64,000 nucleotides of DNA, taken from contig JBQVNB010000004.1 in NCBI GenBank assembly GCA_052435735.1, positions 124,001 to 188,000 on the forward strand, in the 5' to 3' direction. This DNA is from Aliihoeflea sp052435735 (lineage in GTDB: Bacteria; Pseudomonadota; Alphaproteobacteria; Rhizobiales; Rhizobiaceae). The notes beneath the pieces were generated by a model. It searched no databases. It worked only from the letters and a program-made list of their open reading frames with translations, and had not been told where the DNA came from. The position numbers and the translations under genes were made by a program. Shown one piece after another: positions 37,710-46,410 of this stretch (its first letter is position 1; every line of letters begins with the position of its first letter).

Positions 37710-39416
37710 TTACTCAGCGCGGGTCCAGTCGGCCGCGTTCCAGAGTTCCGAGTCCCACGAATTCATCAGGACGCCGTTCAGCGTCGTCGACTTCGCGGAA
37801 ACGTCGCCACGGTGGACGAGCGGCAGATGCGCACCCTCATTGGTGAGGATGTCGTTCATCTGGATGGCGAGGGCCTGACGCTCCTCGAGCGGAGCGGTCT
37901 CGCCCATCTTCTTGACCAGCGCGTCATATTCCTCCGAGCAGAAGCGGGGAATGTTGGCGCCGAGCCAGCCGTTCTGCGGCTTCGGAGCGTCGTCGCAAAG
38001 CCACTCGGCCATGTATTTCTCCGGGTCGGTCCCGTCGAAATTGTTGGTGTACATCAGGACATCCGCATAGAACTTCTGGAACGTGTCGGGGCTGGCCGGA
38101 TCGCCGCCGAAGAACACGGCCGCGTCGACGTTGCGAAGTTCGGATTCGACGCCGATCTGCTGCCACATGTCCTTGACCAGCGCCTGCGTCGCCTGACGCA
38201 CGGAATTGGTCGAGGTCGAGTAGAGGATCGACAGGCGAACGCCGTCCTTTTCGCGAATGCCGTCGCCGCCCGGCATCCAGCCGGCCTCGTCGAGCAGGCG
38301 GTTGGCCTCCTCGATGTCCTGCGTCAGGCACCAGTCGACATTCGTCGACGCATAGGCTTCCGGTGCCGGCAGGATGTTGCAGGTCGGACGCCCCGTTTCG
38401 CCGTAGCCCGCTTCGACAATCAGTTCGCGGTCGAGCGAGATCGACAGAGCGCGGCGCACGGCCGGATCGGACAGGAACGGATGCGGCCCCGCCTCGACGG
38501 TCGAACGGTCGGCGCCCTTGTCCGGGCTCGGATCGGTCATGTTGAGGTTGATACGCTCGACCGACGTGCCGAAGGAGGAGATGAGCTCGCCGCGGCCGGC
38601 GGCTTCCATCTGCGCCAGGATTTCCGGCTCGACCTGCAGATTCCAGGCATAGTCGAACTCGCCGGTCTCGAGCACCGCGCGTGCCGCCGAGGCCGCGTCG
38701 CCGCCGCCCTTCAGCGTCACGGTCGCAAAGGCGGGCTTGGCCGCATCGCGGTAGTTCGGGTTGGCTTCAAGTTCGATCACGTCGTTGGCGGCAAAACGCG
38801 TCACGACGAACGGGCCAGTGCCGATCGGACCAAAATTGGCCTCGGTGCATTCGGGCGCGCGCGCGCCGACGCAGTTTTCAAACTGCGCCTTCTGGATGAT
38901 CGGCGACTGCGCACCGACGAACGGGCCGTAAGGGTAGGGCTTGGCGATCGAGAAATTGACCTTGACGGTGCGCTCGTCGACGGCCTCGACGCTCTCGACG
39001 TCGGTAAAGTTCGCGACCTGCTGGCAGCCGCCATCTTCGGCCATGCAATATTCGGCGGTGAACTTGACGTCTTCCGCGGTCACCGGCGTGCCGTCGGACC
39101 ACATCAGCCCTTCCGAAAGCACCCATGTGACCGACTTCAGGTCTTCGGACACGCCGCCATTGTCGACCGTCGGAATCTCGTCGACGAGGGCAGGGACCAT
39201 TTCGCCCGCCTCGTTGAACTTCGCCAGCGGCTCGATGACCAGCGAGGAGCCCTCGACATCCTTCGTGCCGCCCGAAAGGAACGGGTTGAGGATCGAGACC
39301 GCCTGCCAGTAGAGAATGTTGAGATGGCCGTCGCTTCCGCGCTCTGCCTGGGCAGCGCCAGCCGTCATGGCAATGGCCGCTGCCGTTCCCGTCAGGAACG
39401 TCGTCAGTTTCTTCAT
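37710..39416 (-). CDS. Peptide/opine ABC transporter substrate-binding protein (SBP_bac_5)
   Basis: The 568-residue precursor starts at ATG 39416 behind AAGGGGAAA and has a signal peptide of about 24 residues ending AGAAQA. The mature protein has the family 5 features: LEIEPLAKF-like VIEPLAKFNEAGEMVPALV, WVLSEGLMWSDGTPVTAEDVKF, and DPAVRRALSISLDRE. Such proteins bind oligopeptides, dipeptides or opines; the pocket residues cannot be judged by eye. Order in the operon is ATPase-ATPase-binding protein-permease-permease. Confidence 0.9.
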   Translation of the reverse strand: MKKLTTFLTGTAAAIAMTAGAAQAERGSDGHLNILYWQAVSILNPFLSGGTKDVEGSSLVIEPLAKFNEAGEMVPALVDEIPTVDNGGVSEDLKSVTWVLSEGLMWSDGTPVTAEDVKFTAEYCMAEDGGCQQVANFTDVESVEAVDERTVKVNFSIAKPYPYGPFVGAQSPIIQKAQFENCVGARAPECTEANFGPIGTGPFVVTRFAANDVIELEANPNYRDAAKPAFATVTLKGGGDAASAARAVLETGEFDYAWNLQVEPEILAQMEAAGRGELISSFGTSVERINLNMTDPSPDKGADRSTVEAGPHPFLSDPAVRRALSISLDRELIVEAGYGETGRPTCNILPAPEAYASTNVDWCLTQDIEEANRLLDEAGWMPGGDGIREKDGVRLSILYSTSTNSVRQATQALVKDMWQQIGVESELRNVDAAVFFGGDPASPDTFQKFYADVLMYTNNFDGTDPEKYMAEWLCDDAPKPQNGWLGANIPRFCSEEYDALVKKMGETAPLEERQALAIQMNDILTNEGAHLPLVHRGDVSAKSTTLNGVLMNSWDSELWNAADWTRAE

Positions 39417-39504
39417 TGCATTTCCCCTTGCGATATTATTGATTTTGCTCGGTTTTCGCATCCGCTTTGGCTCCCACCCGCCACGGTGCGACATGCTGAA
39501 TTTC

Positions 39505-40548
39505 CTACGTCGCGCTCGACGCTTCTCCTCCTTCGACTCGATGACATGCAGCAAAGCGGCCCGGCTGCACCTCGCGCCAGGCCGGTTCCTCGACCCGGCA
39601 GCGGTCGAAGACCTCCGGGCAGCGTGTGCAGAAGCGGCATCCGGCCGGCGGGTTCGCCGGATCGGGGATGTCTCCGGTCAGGATGATCCGGCGCCGGTTC
39701 GCCTCGATCTTCGGATCGGGCACCGGCACGGCCGACAGCAGCGCCTTCGTGTAGGGGTGCTTCGGCGACGCGAACAATGTCTCTACATCGGCCAGTTCCA
39801 CGATCTTGCCGAGATACATGACGGCGACGCGGTCGGCGATGTGCTTGACCATGGAAAGGTCGTGGCTAATGAACAGATAGGTCAGACCGAGCTTGGCCTG
39901 CAAATCCTCGAGCAGGTTTACCACCTGCGCCTGGATCGACACGTCCAGCGCCGCGATCGGCTCGTCGCAGACGATGAATTCCGGATCGAGCGCAAGCGCT
40001 CGCGCGATGCCGATGCGCTGGCGCTGCCCACCGGAAAATTCATGCGGATACCGGTTGACGTAATCGGGGTTGAGGCCGACCGCATCCAGCAGTTCGCGCA
40101 CCCGTGCCTTGCGTCCCTTGGCATCCATCACGCCATGCTCGATCAGCGGTTCGGCGATGATCGAGCCGACCGTCATGCGCGGGTTGAGCGAAGCCTGCGG
40201 GTCCTGGAAGATCATCTGCATGCGCGGCCGCTGCCTTCGCAGTGCGTCACCCTCGAGCGAGGCGATGTCGGTGCCGTCGAAGATGATCCTGCCATCGCTC
40301 GCGCGGTAGAGCCGCAGCAGCGCCCGCCCGGTCGTCGACTTGCCGCAGCCGGATTCACCGACTAGCCCCAGCGTCTCGCCCTTCTTGATCTCGAATGTCA
40401 GCCCGTCGACTGCCCGTACCGCGCCGGCCTTGCGCCGCAGTATGCCCTTGTGGATCGGAAAGTGGACCTTGAGATTGTCGATCGAAACCAGCGTCTCGTC
40501 GCTCGGAACATGATGCGTCGGGCGTGCCATCGCGGTATCAAGCGACAT
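39505..40548 (-). CDS. Peptide ABC transporter ATPase, DppF type
   Basis: The 347-residue subunit has Walker A GESGCGKST, the Q-loop IFQDPQASLNPRMTVG, signature SGGQRQRIGIARAL and Walker B FIVCDEPIAALDVSI. The C-terminal oligopeptide transporter region contains a cysteine cluster (GCRFCTRCPEVFDRC), which in this family holds a [4Fe-4S] cluster. Start ATG 40548 lies 8 bases after GGAGG and overlaps the preceding ATPase gene by 11 bases. Confidence 0.92.
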   Translation of the reverse strand: MSLDTAMARPTHHVPSDETLVSIDNLKVHFPIHKGILRRKAGAVRAVDGLTFEIKKGETLGLVGESGCGKSTTGRALLRLYRASDGRIIFDGTDIASLEGDALRRQRPRMQMIFQDPQASLNPRMTVGSIIAEPLIEHGVMDAKGRKARVRELLDAVGLNPDYVNRYPHEFSGGQRQRIGIARALALDPEFIVCDEPIAALDVSIQAQVVNLLEDLQAKLGLTYLFISHDLSMVKHIADRVAVMYLGKIVELADVETLFASPKHPYTKALLSAVPVPDPKIEANRRRIILTGDIPDPANPPAGCRFCTRCPEVFDRCRVEEPAWREVQPGRFAACHRVEGGEASSAT

Positions 40549-41503
40549 CGCGCGGGCCTCCGGTTCCAGGGTCCCACCAGCAGGCCGCGCGGTGGTCCCC
40601 ATCGACCGCGATCAGCGGCGGATTTTGCCTCAGACACTTGTCGAACACATGCTTGCAACGCGCGGAAAACGGACAGAACTCCGGCTGGCTTAGTAGGAGC
40701 GGCGGTTGGCCGGCGATGGACCGCAACTTCTCATGCGCCTCGTGCCGGCCGGGCAGGGAATCGAGCAGCGCGCGCGTATAGGGGTGCTGCGGATCGTCGA
40801 AGAGGTCATCGACATGGGCATGCTCGACGATCTGCCCGCCATACATGACGACGATCCGATCCGCGATGCCGGCGGCGACGCCAAGGTCGTGCGTGATCCA
40901 GATGATCGCCATGCCGAGTTTCTGGCGTAGCTCCTTGATCAGCTCAAGAATTTGCGCCTGCACCGTCACGTCGAGCGCCGTGGTCGGCTCGTCCGCGATC
41001 AGCACCTTCGGATCGCAGGCCAGCGCGATGGCGATGACCACGCGCTGGCGCATGCCGCCGGAGAACTGGTGCGGATAATCGTCGATGCGCTGGCGGGCAG
41101 CCGGAATGCCGACCAATTCCAGAAGCTCGATCGCCCGTTGCCGCGCCTGCTTCTTCGACAGGCCCATATGCTCGCGCAACGGCTCCATGATCTGGTAGCC
41201 GACGGTGAACACCGGGTTGAGCGATGTCATCGGGTCCTGGAAGACGAACCCGATGCGCGAGCCGCGCACTTGGCGGATCTGCGAAGCCTTGAGCTTGACG
41301 AGGTCCTGGCCCTGGAAGTTCACGCGGCCGGATGCGATCTCGGCCGGCGGCATCGGCAGGAGTTGCATCAGCGACATCATCGCCACGCTCTTGCCCGAGC
41401 CGCTTTCGCCGACCACCGCGAGCAGTTCGCCTTCGTCCAGATGGAAGCTGATGCCGTTGACGGCGTGGACCACACCGTCCTGGGTGTGGAAGTGAGTACG
41501 CAA
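40538..41503 (-). CDS. Peptide ABC transporter ATPase, DppD type, with uncertain 5' end
   Basis: The protein has Walker A GESGSGKSV, Q-loop FQDPMTSLNPVFTVG, signature SGGMRQRVVIAIAL, Walker B VLIADEPTTALDVTV and a C-terminal CPFSARCKHVFDKC cysteine group. Homologues usually begin about eight residues earlier with a strand like LLEVRDL. Here codons for VLEVRD are present directly upstream of TTG 41503 (321 residues from it), but no ATG, GTG or TTG lies in that frame before a TGA. A GTG at 41543 would give MSRYDKP followed by the right strand only if one G at 41521-41522 were absent, so a one-base insertion or sequence error is suspected. Confidence 0.82.
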   Translation of the reverse strand: MRTHFHTQDGVVHAVNGISFHLDEGELLAVVGESGSGKSVAMMSLMQLLPMPPAEIASGRVNFQGQDLVKLKASQIRQVRGSRIGFVFQDPMTSLNPVFTVGYQIMEPLREHMGLSKKQARQRAIELLELVGIPAARQRIDDYPHQFSGGMRQRVVIAIALACDPKVLIADEPTTALDVTVQAQILELIKELRQKLGMAIIWITHDLGVAAGIADRIVVMYGGQIVEHAHVDDLFDDPQHPYTRALLDSLPGRHEAHEKLRSIAGQPPLLLSQPEFCPFSARCKHVFDKCLRQNPPLIAVDGDHRAACWWDPGTGGPRDVA

Positions 41504-41684
41504 ATCGCGAACTTCGAGGACCTGGCTTATCGTATCTACTCACGAAACGGGCTGCGGCGAGCAGCGGCTGCGGGCAATCGAAAAGTCGTCTTGCCCGCAT
41601 GTGAGCATCGCGGCCGGCGCATTTCAAGCCGCTATTTGAGCAATTTCGCCGGTTGCGCGAATTTTGATCAACAACGTTGATTTA

Positions 41685-42989
41685 TCATACGGTTACCGGC
41701 TGTCTTACACGTTCCTTTCCACCGAATACGCGCAGATAGCGCTCGATTTCAGCCGGGTCGCCGGTCGCCTTTTCGGGATTGTCCGAAAGCTTGACGGCCG
41801 GCCGGCCGTTGACGGACGTCACCTTGCAGACCAGCGAGATCGCCTTCAGCGCCTCGTTGCGCTCTGGCGCGCAGTCATGGAAATCGTTGGTCAGGTTCGT
41901 GCCCCAGCCGAAGGCCATGCGCACGCGGCCGTTGAAATGCAGATACGCCCGCTCGATCGTGTCGACGTCGAGACCGTCCGAAAAGATGATCAGCCGCTCC
42001 TTCGGATCGATGCCATGCTCCTCCCACCAGCGGATGATGCGCTCGCCGCCCTCGATCGCCGGCGCGCTGTCGGGACGAAAACCGGTCCACTGGCCGACCC
42101 AGTCCGGCGCCCCGCGCAGGAAGGATTCCGTCCCGAACGCATCGGGCAGGACGATCAGCAGATTGCCGCCATAATAGCTCTGCCAGTCCTGCAGCACGCG
42201 GTAGGGCGCGGTCTTCAGTTCGGCGTCGGAATTCGCCATCGCCGCCAGCACCATCGGCAGTTCATGCGCGTTGGTGCCGAGCGCCTCGAGGTCCGTGTCC
42301 ATCGCCAGAAGCACGTTCGACGTGCCGGTGAAGGAGGGGCCGATGCCTTCCTTCAACGCTTCCACGCACCAGCGCTGCCACAGATGCGAGTGCCGCCGCC
42401 GCGTGCCGAAATCGGAGATCCGAAGGTCCGGATAGGCGCGTAGCCGCTCGACCTTTCCCCACACCCGCGCCTTGGCGCGCGCATAGGTCACGTCGAGCGC
42501 GAACCGGCCCATCGATTTCAGCGCAGCGCGCGAGCGCAACTCGTTGATGATCGCGAGTGCCGGGATTTCCCACATCGTCGTGTCGTGCCAGCGGCCGTGG
42601 AAAGTCAGTTCGAACTGCCCGTCCTTGCGCGTCAGTTCGTATTCCGGCAGCCGGAAGTCGGCCAGCCAGCGCAGGAAGTCGTGCCGGAAGATCTGGCTCT
42701 TGCCGTAGAAAGTGTTGCCGCCGAGCCAGATCATCTCCTTCTTGGAAAAGCGCAGTGAGCGCGCATGGTCGAGCTGCGCGCGCAGTTCGCCCTCGTCGAT
42801 CTCGTCGGCAAGGCGCACGGACTTGGTCCGGTTGATCAGCGTGAAGGTCGCATCGACATCCGGATAGACGCCCCGGATCATCTGCAGCATCAGGAGCTTG
42901 TAGAAGTCCGTGTCGAGCAGGCTGCGGATGATGGGATCGAGCTTCCAGGTGTGGTTGTAGACCCGGCGCGCGATGTCGGTTTTGATCAT
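41685..42989 (-). CDS. pncB: Nicotinate phosphoribosyltransferase
   Basis: PncB makes nicotinate mononucleotide from nicotinate in the NAD salvage pathway. The 434-residue length and features fit: the start IIRSLLDTDFYKLLMLQMI, the substrate region FGTRRRHS with the conserved Thr-Arg and His, then GTSNVLLAMD and the PRPP site IIFSDGLDVDTI. It is a single gene, 72 bases downstream of the rlmB stop region and oriented like it. A small inverted repeat ATCAAC-AAC-GTTGAT lies just after the stop (41667-41681). Confidence 0.94.
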   Translation of the reverse strand: MIKTDIARRVYNHTWKLDPIIRSLLDTDFYKLLMLQMIRGVYPDVDATFTLINRTKSVRLADEIDEGELRAQLDHARSLRFSKKEMIWLGGNTFYGKSQIFRHDFLRWLADFRLPEYELTRKDGQFELTFHGRWHDTTMWEIPALAIINELRSRAALKSMGRFALDVTYARAKARVWGKVERLRAYPDLRISDFGTRRRHSHLWQRWCVEALKEGIGPSFTGTSNVLLAMDTDLEALGTNAHELPMVLAAMANSDAELKTAPYRVLQDWQSYYGGNLLIVLPDAFGTESFLRGAPDWVGQWTGFRPDSAPAIEGGERIIRWWEEHGIDPKERLIIFSDGLDVDTIERAYLHFNGRVRMAFGWGTNLTNDFHDCAPERNEALKAISLVCKVTSVNGRPAVKLSDNPEKATGDPAEIERYLRVFGGKERVRQPVTV

Positions 42990-43062
42990 GATGCGTGTCT
43001 TCTTCCCTCAGCGCCTTTCGCGCTTCCGGGGAAGGCCAGCACGAAAGCTGGCCAAACTCAAG

Positions 43063-43923
43063 TTACCCCTTTTGGCCCAGATGGCGGTGCGCCGCATAAA
43101 GCGAGATCGCCGCCGCATTCGACACGTTGAGCGAGCGGATCGCGCCGGGCATGTCCAGCCGGGCGAGCGCGGAAACCGTCTCGCGCGTCTTCTGGCGCAG
43201 TCCCTTGCCCTCGGCGCCCAGCACCAGCGCGATGCGTTCCCCGGCGAAAGTCTCTTCCAGCACCGCCGGCCCGTCCGAATCAAGCCCGATTGTCTGGAAT
43301 CCGAGTTCGGCCAGTTCTCCGAGCGCATCGGCGAGGTTTCGCACCTCGATATGGTCGACATGCTCCAGCGCGCCGGAAGCCGATTTCGCCAGCACGCCCG
43401 ATTCCTGCGGGCTGTGCCGCCCGGTGGTGATCAGCGCGCCGGCCGAGAACGCGACGGCCGAACGCATGATGGCGCCGACATTGTGCGGGTCGGTCACCTG
43501 ATCCAGCACCAGAAGCAGGCGCGTGTCCTTGAGGTCGCCGAGCCGCTTCGGTTTCAGCGGCATTGCTTCCAGCAGCGCGCCCTGGTGTACGGCGTCGGAG
43601 CCGACCAGCTTGTCGATCTCCCGCGGCTCGACGATCTCGGTCGGGTAGGGCAGGTCGAGCGGTTCGGCGAGTTCCAGCCGCGCCAGCGCATTGCGCGTCA
43701 CCATCAGGCGGGTGATCTTGCGCCGCGGATTGTCGAGCGCCGCGCGAACGGTGTGAATGCCATAAAGCCGCACGGAGCCGTCTTCGGGCTGCGCACCGGC
43801 CTCGATCGGCGCGCGCGGCCGGAAGACCGGACCGCCGGCCTTCTCGTCGCGAAACTTGCGGCGCAGCTTTGCGTAATGGGTGTCCCGCGCCGTGCCGGCG
43901 GGAGGCGTCTTCTTCTCGCTCAT
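43063..43923 (-). CDS. rlmB: 23S rRNA 2'-O-methyltransferase (RlmB/TrmH family)
   Basis: The 286-residue enzyme has an N-terminal substrate-binding region (about residues 50-130, with YGIHTVRAALDNP) and a SpoU-type knotted methyltransferase domain with LVLDQVTDPHNVGAIMRSA, LGAEGKGLRQ and LNVSNAAAISLY near the C-terminus. RlmB modifies G2251 of 23S rRNA; related enzymes act on other sites, so the exact nucleotide is inferred. The first 35 residues are basic and probably disordered. Confidence 0.88.
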   Translation of the reverse strand: MSEKKTPPAGTARDTHYAKLRRKFRDEKAGGPVFRPRAPIEAGAQPEDGSVRLYGIHTVRAALDNPRRKITRLMVTRNALARLELAEPLDLPYPTEIVEPREIDKLVGSDAVHQGALLEAMPLKPKRLGDLKDTRLLLVLDQVTDPHNVGAIMRSAVAFSAGALITTGRHSPQESGVLAKSASGALEHVDHIEVRNLADALGELAELGFQTIGLDSDGPAVLEETFAGERIALVLGAEGKGLRQKTRETVSALARLDMPGAIRSLNVSNAAAISLYAAHRHLGQKG

Positions 43924-44008
43924 GGCCCTCTATAGCGAGCGCGACGGGCCTTGGACATGGGGCGACGCAAGGTCATTGCGAATTTCTGGACAATTGGCGC
44001 GGCCGCGG

Positions 44009-44037
44009 TTGACAGCATTTCGCGCTGCCGCCATAAG
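44009..44037 (+). promoter_or_regulatory. Promoter of the tRNA-Tyr / tRNA-Gly unit
   Basis: A perfect -35 TTGACA (44009-44014) and a -10 CATAAG (44032-44037, 4 of 6 matches) with an optimal 17-base spacing lie about 84 bases before the tRNA-Tyr gene and after the divergent rlmB start. Nothing else in the area would use it. Confidence 0.6.
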
Positions 44038-44120
44038 GCCCATCGCGGATTTGGCTTGGATTTCGGTCCAGGCAGGGTCTGCAAGCCAAGCCTCGTTGCA
44101 CGGCTCCGATGTGGTCTGAC

Positions 44121-44205
44121 GGAGGGGTGTCCGAGTGGTTAAAGGAGACGGACTGTAAATCCGTTCGCTATGCGTACGCTGGTTCGAATCCAGCCCCCTC
44201 CACCA
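44121..44205 (+). tRNA. tRNA-Tyr (anticodon GTA), CCA encoded
   Basis: An 85-base cloverleaf with a 7-base acceptor stem GGAGGGG/CCCCTCC, anticodon loop CTGTAAA giving anticodon GTA, the long variable arm expected of class II tRNA-Tyr, T-arm GCTGGTTCGAATCCAGC and encoded CCA. The second tRNA gene starts 34 bases later, so they are probably cotranscribed. Confidence 0.95.
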
Positions 44206-44239
44206 CCGGCCCACATCGAAAGTTGAACCTGCACGTGAG

Positions 44240-44313
44240 GCGGGTATAGCTCAATGGTAGAGCAGCAGCCTTCCAAGCTGAATACGCGGGTTCGATTCCC
44301 GCTACCCGCTCCA
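44240..44313 (+). tRNA. tRNA-Gly (anticodon TCC), CCA encoded
   Basis: A 74-base cloverleaf with acceptor stem GCGGGTA/TACCCGC, D-arm AGCTCAATGGTAGAGC, anticodon loop CTTCCAA (anticodon TCC), T-loop TTCGATT and an encoded CCA. It reads GGA and GGG codons. In many alphaproteobacteria this pair precedes tuf genes; here two small genes of unknown function follow instead on the opposite strand. Confidence 0.95.
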
Positions 44314-44324
44314 GATTCTATCCT

Positions 44325-44759
44325 CTAGTGGGATACGATCCCGCCACACTCGCCCAACCTGCCCAGCCGGTCGTCGACTGCCGCAAGCCCACGCGCCAGC
44401 TTCAGGCGAAGGGCCTGCAATTGACGGCGCGCTTCGTCGGAAGGCTCGTTGATCAGCAAGACAAGGGCGTTTTCGATCAAGCTGTCGAGCGGCATCCCCG
44501 ATAATCTGTTTTCACGAAACTGGGCATCGAGGACGCTCTCTTCGAGCCCGTCGGGGCAGGGGAAGACGACCCCATCGGGATGACAGAGGATCGAAATGGT
44601 CAGTTCGGAAAACACTGCCGTCTGCAGCGCGGCGCGGCAGACGCGATAGCTTTCGCTCGTGCCGGCGTTGCTATGCAGGCCCAGCAGTGAAAGCGACTTG
44701 CCCGGAGGCGTCTGCAGATCGGCCACCCAAGTGGTCACGTCGCGATTCGATTGCCTCAT
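44325..44759 (-). CDS. Hypothetical protein, not recognised
   Basis: A 144-residue product starting at ATG 44759 behind GGAAGAG (the frame runs further up but without support). It has no signal peptide or membrane segment. Visible parts are a mixed strand/helix N-terminal half, ISILCHPDGVVFPCPDG with two cysteines, and a C-terminal helical end with NEPSDEARRQLQALRLKLARG. I cannot assign a family. It ends 11 bases from tRNA-Gly, and its codon use looks less GC-biased than its neighbours, so it might belong to a small insertion beside the tRNA. Confidence 0.55.
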   Translation of the reverse strand: MRQSNRDVTTWVADLQTPPGKSLSLLGLHSNAGTSESYRVCRAALQTAVFSELTISILCHPDGVVFPCPDGLEESVLDAQFRENRLSGMPLDSLIENALVLLINEPSDEARRQLQALRLKLARGLAAVDDRLGRLGECGGIVSH

Positions 44760-44850
44760 CGAACTCTTCCGAACGGTAACAATTGCGGCGACTATCAAAT
44801 GTTGGTCGCAGAAGGGCAAGAGGCGACTTGCAAAGCAGGGGGCTGCACGA

Positions 44851-45138
44851 TCACTTTTGGTGTCGTTTCGCCTCTGCGAAATTCGGGGCCAACCCCTTGA
44901 TTGCAGGGCCGGGACGCTCCTGGCTGCTGACAACGCACCCATCCTGAATCTTGATCCAGGCCGAATTGTTGAGAACCATGCCGCAACGCGCCAGTTGCGG
45001 GGCGCAGGGAATGTCGAGGCAGACGATCTGGCCTTGGCCGAAAACCAGCCCGTTCGCGTGGCATGTGGGACCGGTAGAAACAGTCGGTTCGGCTGCGGCA
45101 CCGACAGTCATCGCTGCAATGAGCAGGGTCTCGAACAT
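44851..45138 (-). CDS. Small secreted cysteine-containing protein, not recognised
   Basis: A 95-residue reading from ATG 45138 with a short signal peptide (MFETLLIAAMTVGAAAEPTV). The mature part has five cysteines in TCHANG, VCLDIPCAP, ARCG and DGCVVSS, suggesting two disulfides, and a Gln/Lys-rich tail. No homologue comes to mind. An in-frame ATG at 45174 exists upstream but would hide the signal peptide. It is transcribed in the same direction as the hypothetical gene after it, with a gap of about 90 bases. Confidence 0.5.
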   Translation of the reverse strand: MFETLLIAAMTVGAAAEPTVSTGPTCHANGLVFGQGQIVCLDIPCAPQLARCGMVLNNSAWIKIQDGCVVSSQERPGPAIKGLAPNFAEAKRHQK

Positions 45139-45175
45139 GTCTCGATCATAGCACGAAAAATGACGTAGCGTCACG

Positions 45176-45976
45176 TCACGCGGCGCGGGCCAGGTCCATA
45201 TCGAGATGGATCACCACCGGCACATGGTCCGACGGCTTTTCCCATGCGCGCACATGCTTTTCGATGTCGGACGAGCGCAGCCGCGCCGCGGCCTCGGGCG
45301 AAAGCATCTGAAAATCGATGCGGATGCCATTGTTCTTCTGCCAGGCGCCAGCCTGGTAGTCCCAGAAGGAATAGGCATCCCGCGCATCGGAAACGGCCCG
45401 AAAGGCGTCGATGAAGCCCAGATTCTCCAGGCGACGAAACGCCTGACGGGACTCGGGCTGGAAAAGCGCGTCGCCCAGCCAGTTTTCCGGATGGCGCGCA
45501 TCGAAAGGCTCAGGGATGACATTGTAGTCGCCGGCCAGAACCAGCGGCTCCTCGAGCCCCAGTCGCGCCTGCGCCCAGCGTTCGAGCCGTTCCATCCACC
45601 CGAGCTTGTAGGGGAATTTCTCGGTGCCGACGGGATTGCCGTTCGGCAGGTAGAGCGAGACGACGCGCAGCGCACCGCGGTCGGTCGAAAACACGCCCTC
45701 GATAAATCGCGCCTGCACATCCTCATCGTCGCCGGCAAGGCCGCGATTGACCTCGTCGAAGCGCAGCTTGGAAAGGAGCGCGACGCCGTTGAAACCCTTT
45801 TGGCCGTGCGTCTCGACATGATAGCCGAGCGCTTCGATCTCCAGCCGCGGGAAATTCTCGTCGACCGACTTGATCTCCTGCAGGCAGGCGATGTCTGGCT
45901 GGCTTTCACCCAGCCAGTGAAGCAGGTTGTCGATCCGCGCCTTGACGCCGTTGATGTTCCAGGTCGCGATCTTCAT
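45176..45976 (-). CDS. xthA: Exodeoxyribonuclease III
   Basis: XthA is an AP endonuclease and 3' exonuclease in base excision repair. The 266-residue protein has the EEP superfamily signatures: MKIATWNINGVKAR at the start, LQEIKS with the metal-binding Glu, LAGDYNVIPEP with catalytic Asp and Asn, and SDHVPVVIHL near the end with the catalytic His. Its ATG is directly adjacent to the stop of erpA, so the two form an operon. Confidence 0.93.
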   Translation of the reverse strand: MKIATWNINGVKARIDNLLHWLGESQPDIACLQEIKSVDENFPRLEIEALGYHVETHGQKGFNGVALLSKLRFDEVNRGLAGDDEDVQARFIEGVFSTDRGALRVVSLYLPNGNPVGTEKFPYKLGWMERLERWAQARLGLEEPLVLAGDYNVIPEPFDARHPENWLGDALFQPESRQAFRRLENLGFIDAFRAVSDARDAYSFWDYQAGAWQKNNGIRIDFQMLSPEAAARLRSSDIEKHVRAWEKPSDHVPVVIHLDMDLARAA

Positions 45977-46327
45977 TCAGATGGCAAAGCTCGTGCCGCA
46001 CCCGCAGGAAGCAACGGCGTTCGGATTGCGGATCTGGAAGGACTGGCCCATCAAATCGTCCACGAAATCGATCACCGATCCGCCCATATAGACGAGGGAG
46101 ATCTCGTCGATCAGCACCTTGCCGCCCTCGCGTTCGATGACGACATCGTCGTCGTTCTGGCCGTCGACGAGATCGAACGTGTAGGAAAAGCCCGAGCAGC
46201 CCCCGCCTTCGACCGCGACGCGCAGCGCCGTCTTGCCCGGCTCGTCGCGCAGGATCGCAGCCACGCGTGCGATTGCCGCATCGCTCACTTCGACGGATTT
46301 CATGTCGGTCTTGGCGTCCATGCCCAT
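45977..46327 (-). CDS. erpA: A-type iron-sulfur cluster carrier ErpA
   Basis: ErpA delivers Fe-S clusters to apo-enzymes. The 116-residue protein has the three conserved cysteines of A-type carriers in GGCSGFSY and the C-terminal SCGCGTSF. The start at ATG 46327 follows AAGGTGA; a second ATG at 46321 is possible, and upstream ones are unlikely. It is the first gene of an erpA-xthA unit and is divergent from dgt, an arrangement common in alphaproteobacteria. Confidence 0.92.
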   Translation of the reverse strand: MGMDAKTDMKSVEVSDAAIARVAAILRDEPGKTALRVAVEGGGCSGFSYTFDLVDGQNDDDVVIEREGGKVLIDEISLVYMGGSVIDFVDDLMGQSFQIRNPNAVASCGCGTSFAI

Positions 46328-46410
46328 GGCGTCACCTTGCGTTCGCATTCGCACCATAGGTATGAAGCCGGCGGGGACAAGTCAACGAAGCGGCAACGGG
46401 TGACGGCAAG

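Noticed and set aside
41667..41681. ATCAAC-AAC-GTTGAT palindrome as operator of the dpp operon
   Set aside because: It lies right after the pncB stop and about 165 bases before the ATPase start, with no promoter visible around it; left as an unassigned small palindrome.
44121..44313. att sites of an integrated element at the tRNAs
   Set aside because: No downstream copy of the tRNA 3' end and no integrase in the window.
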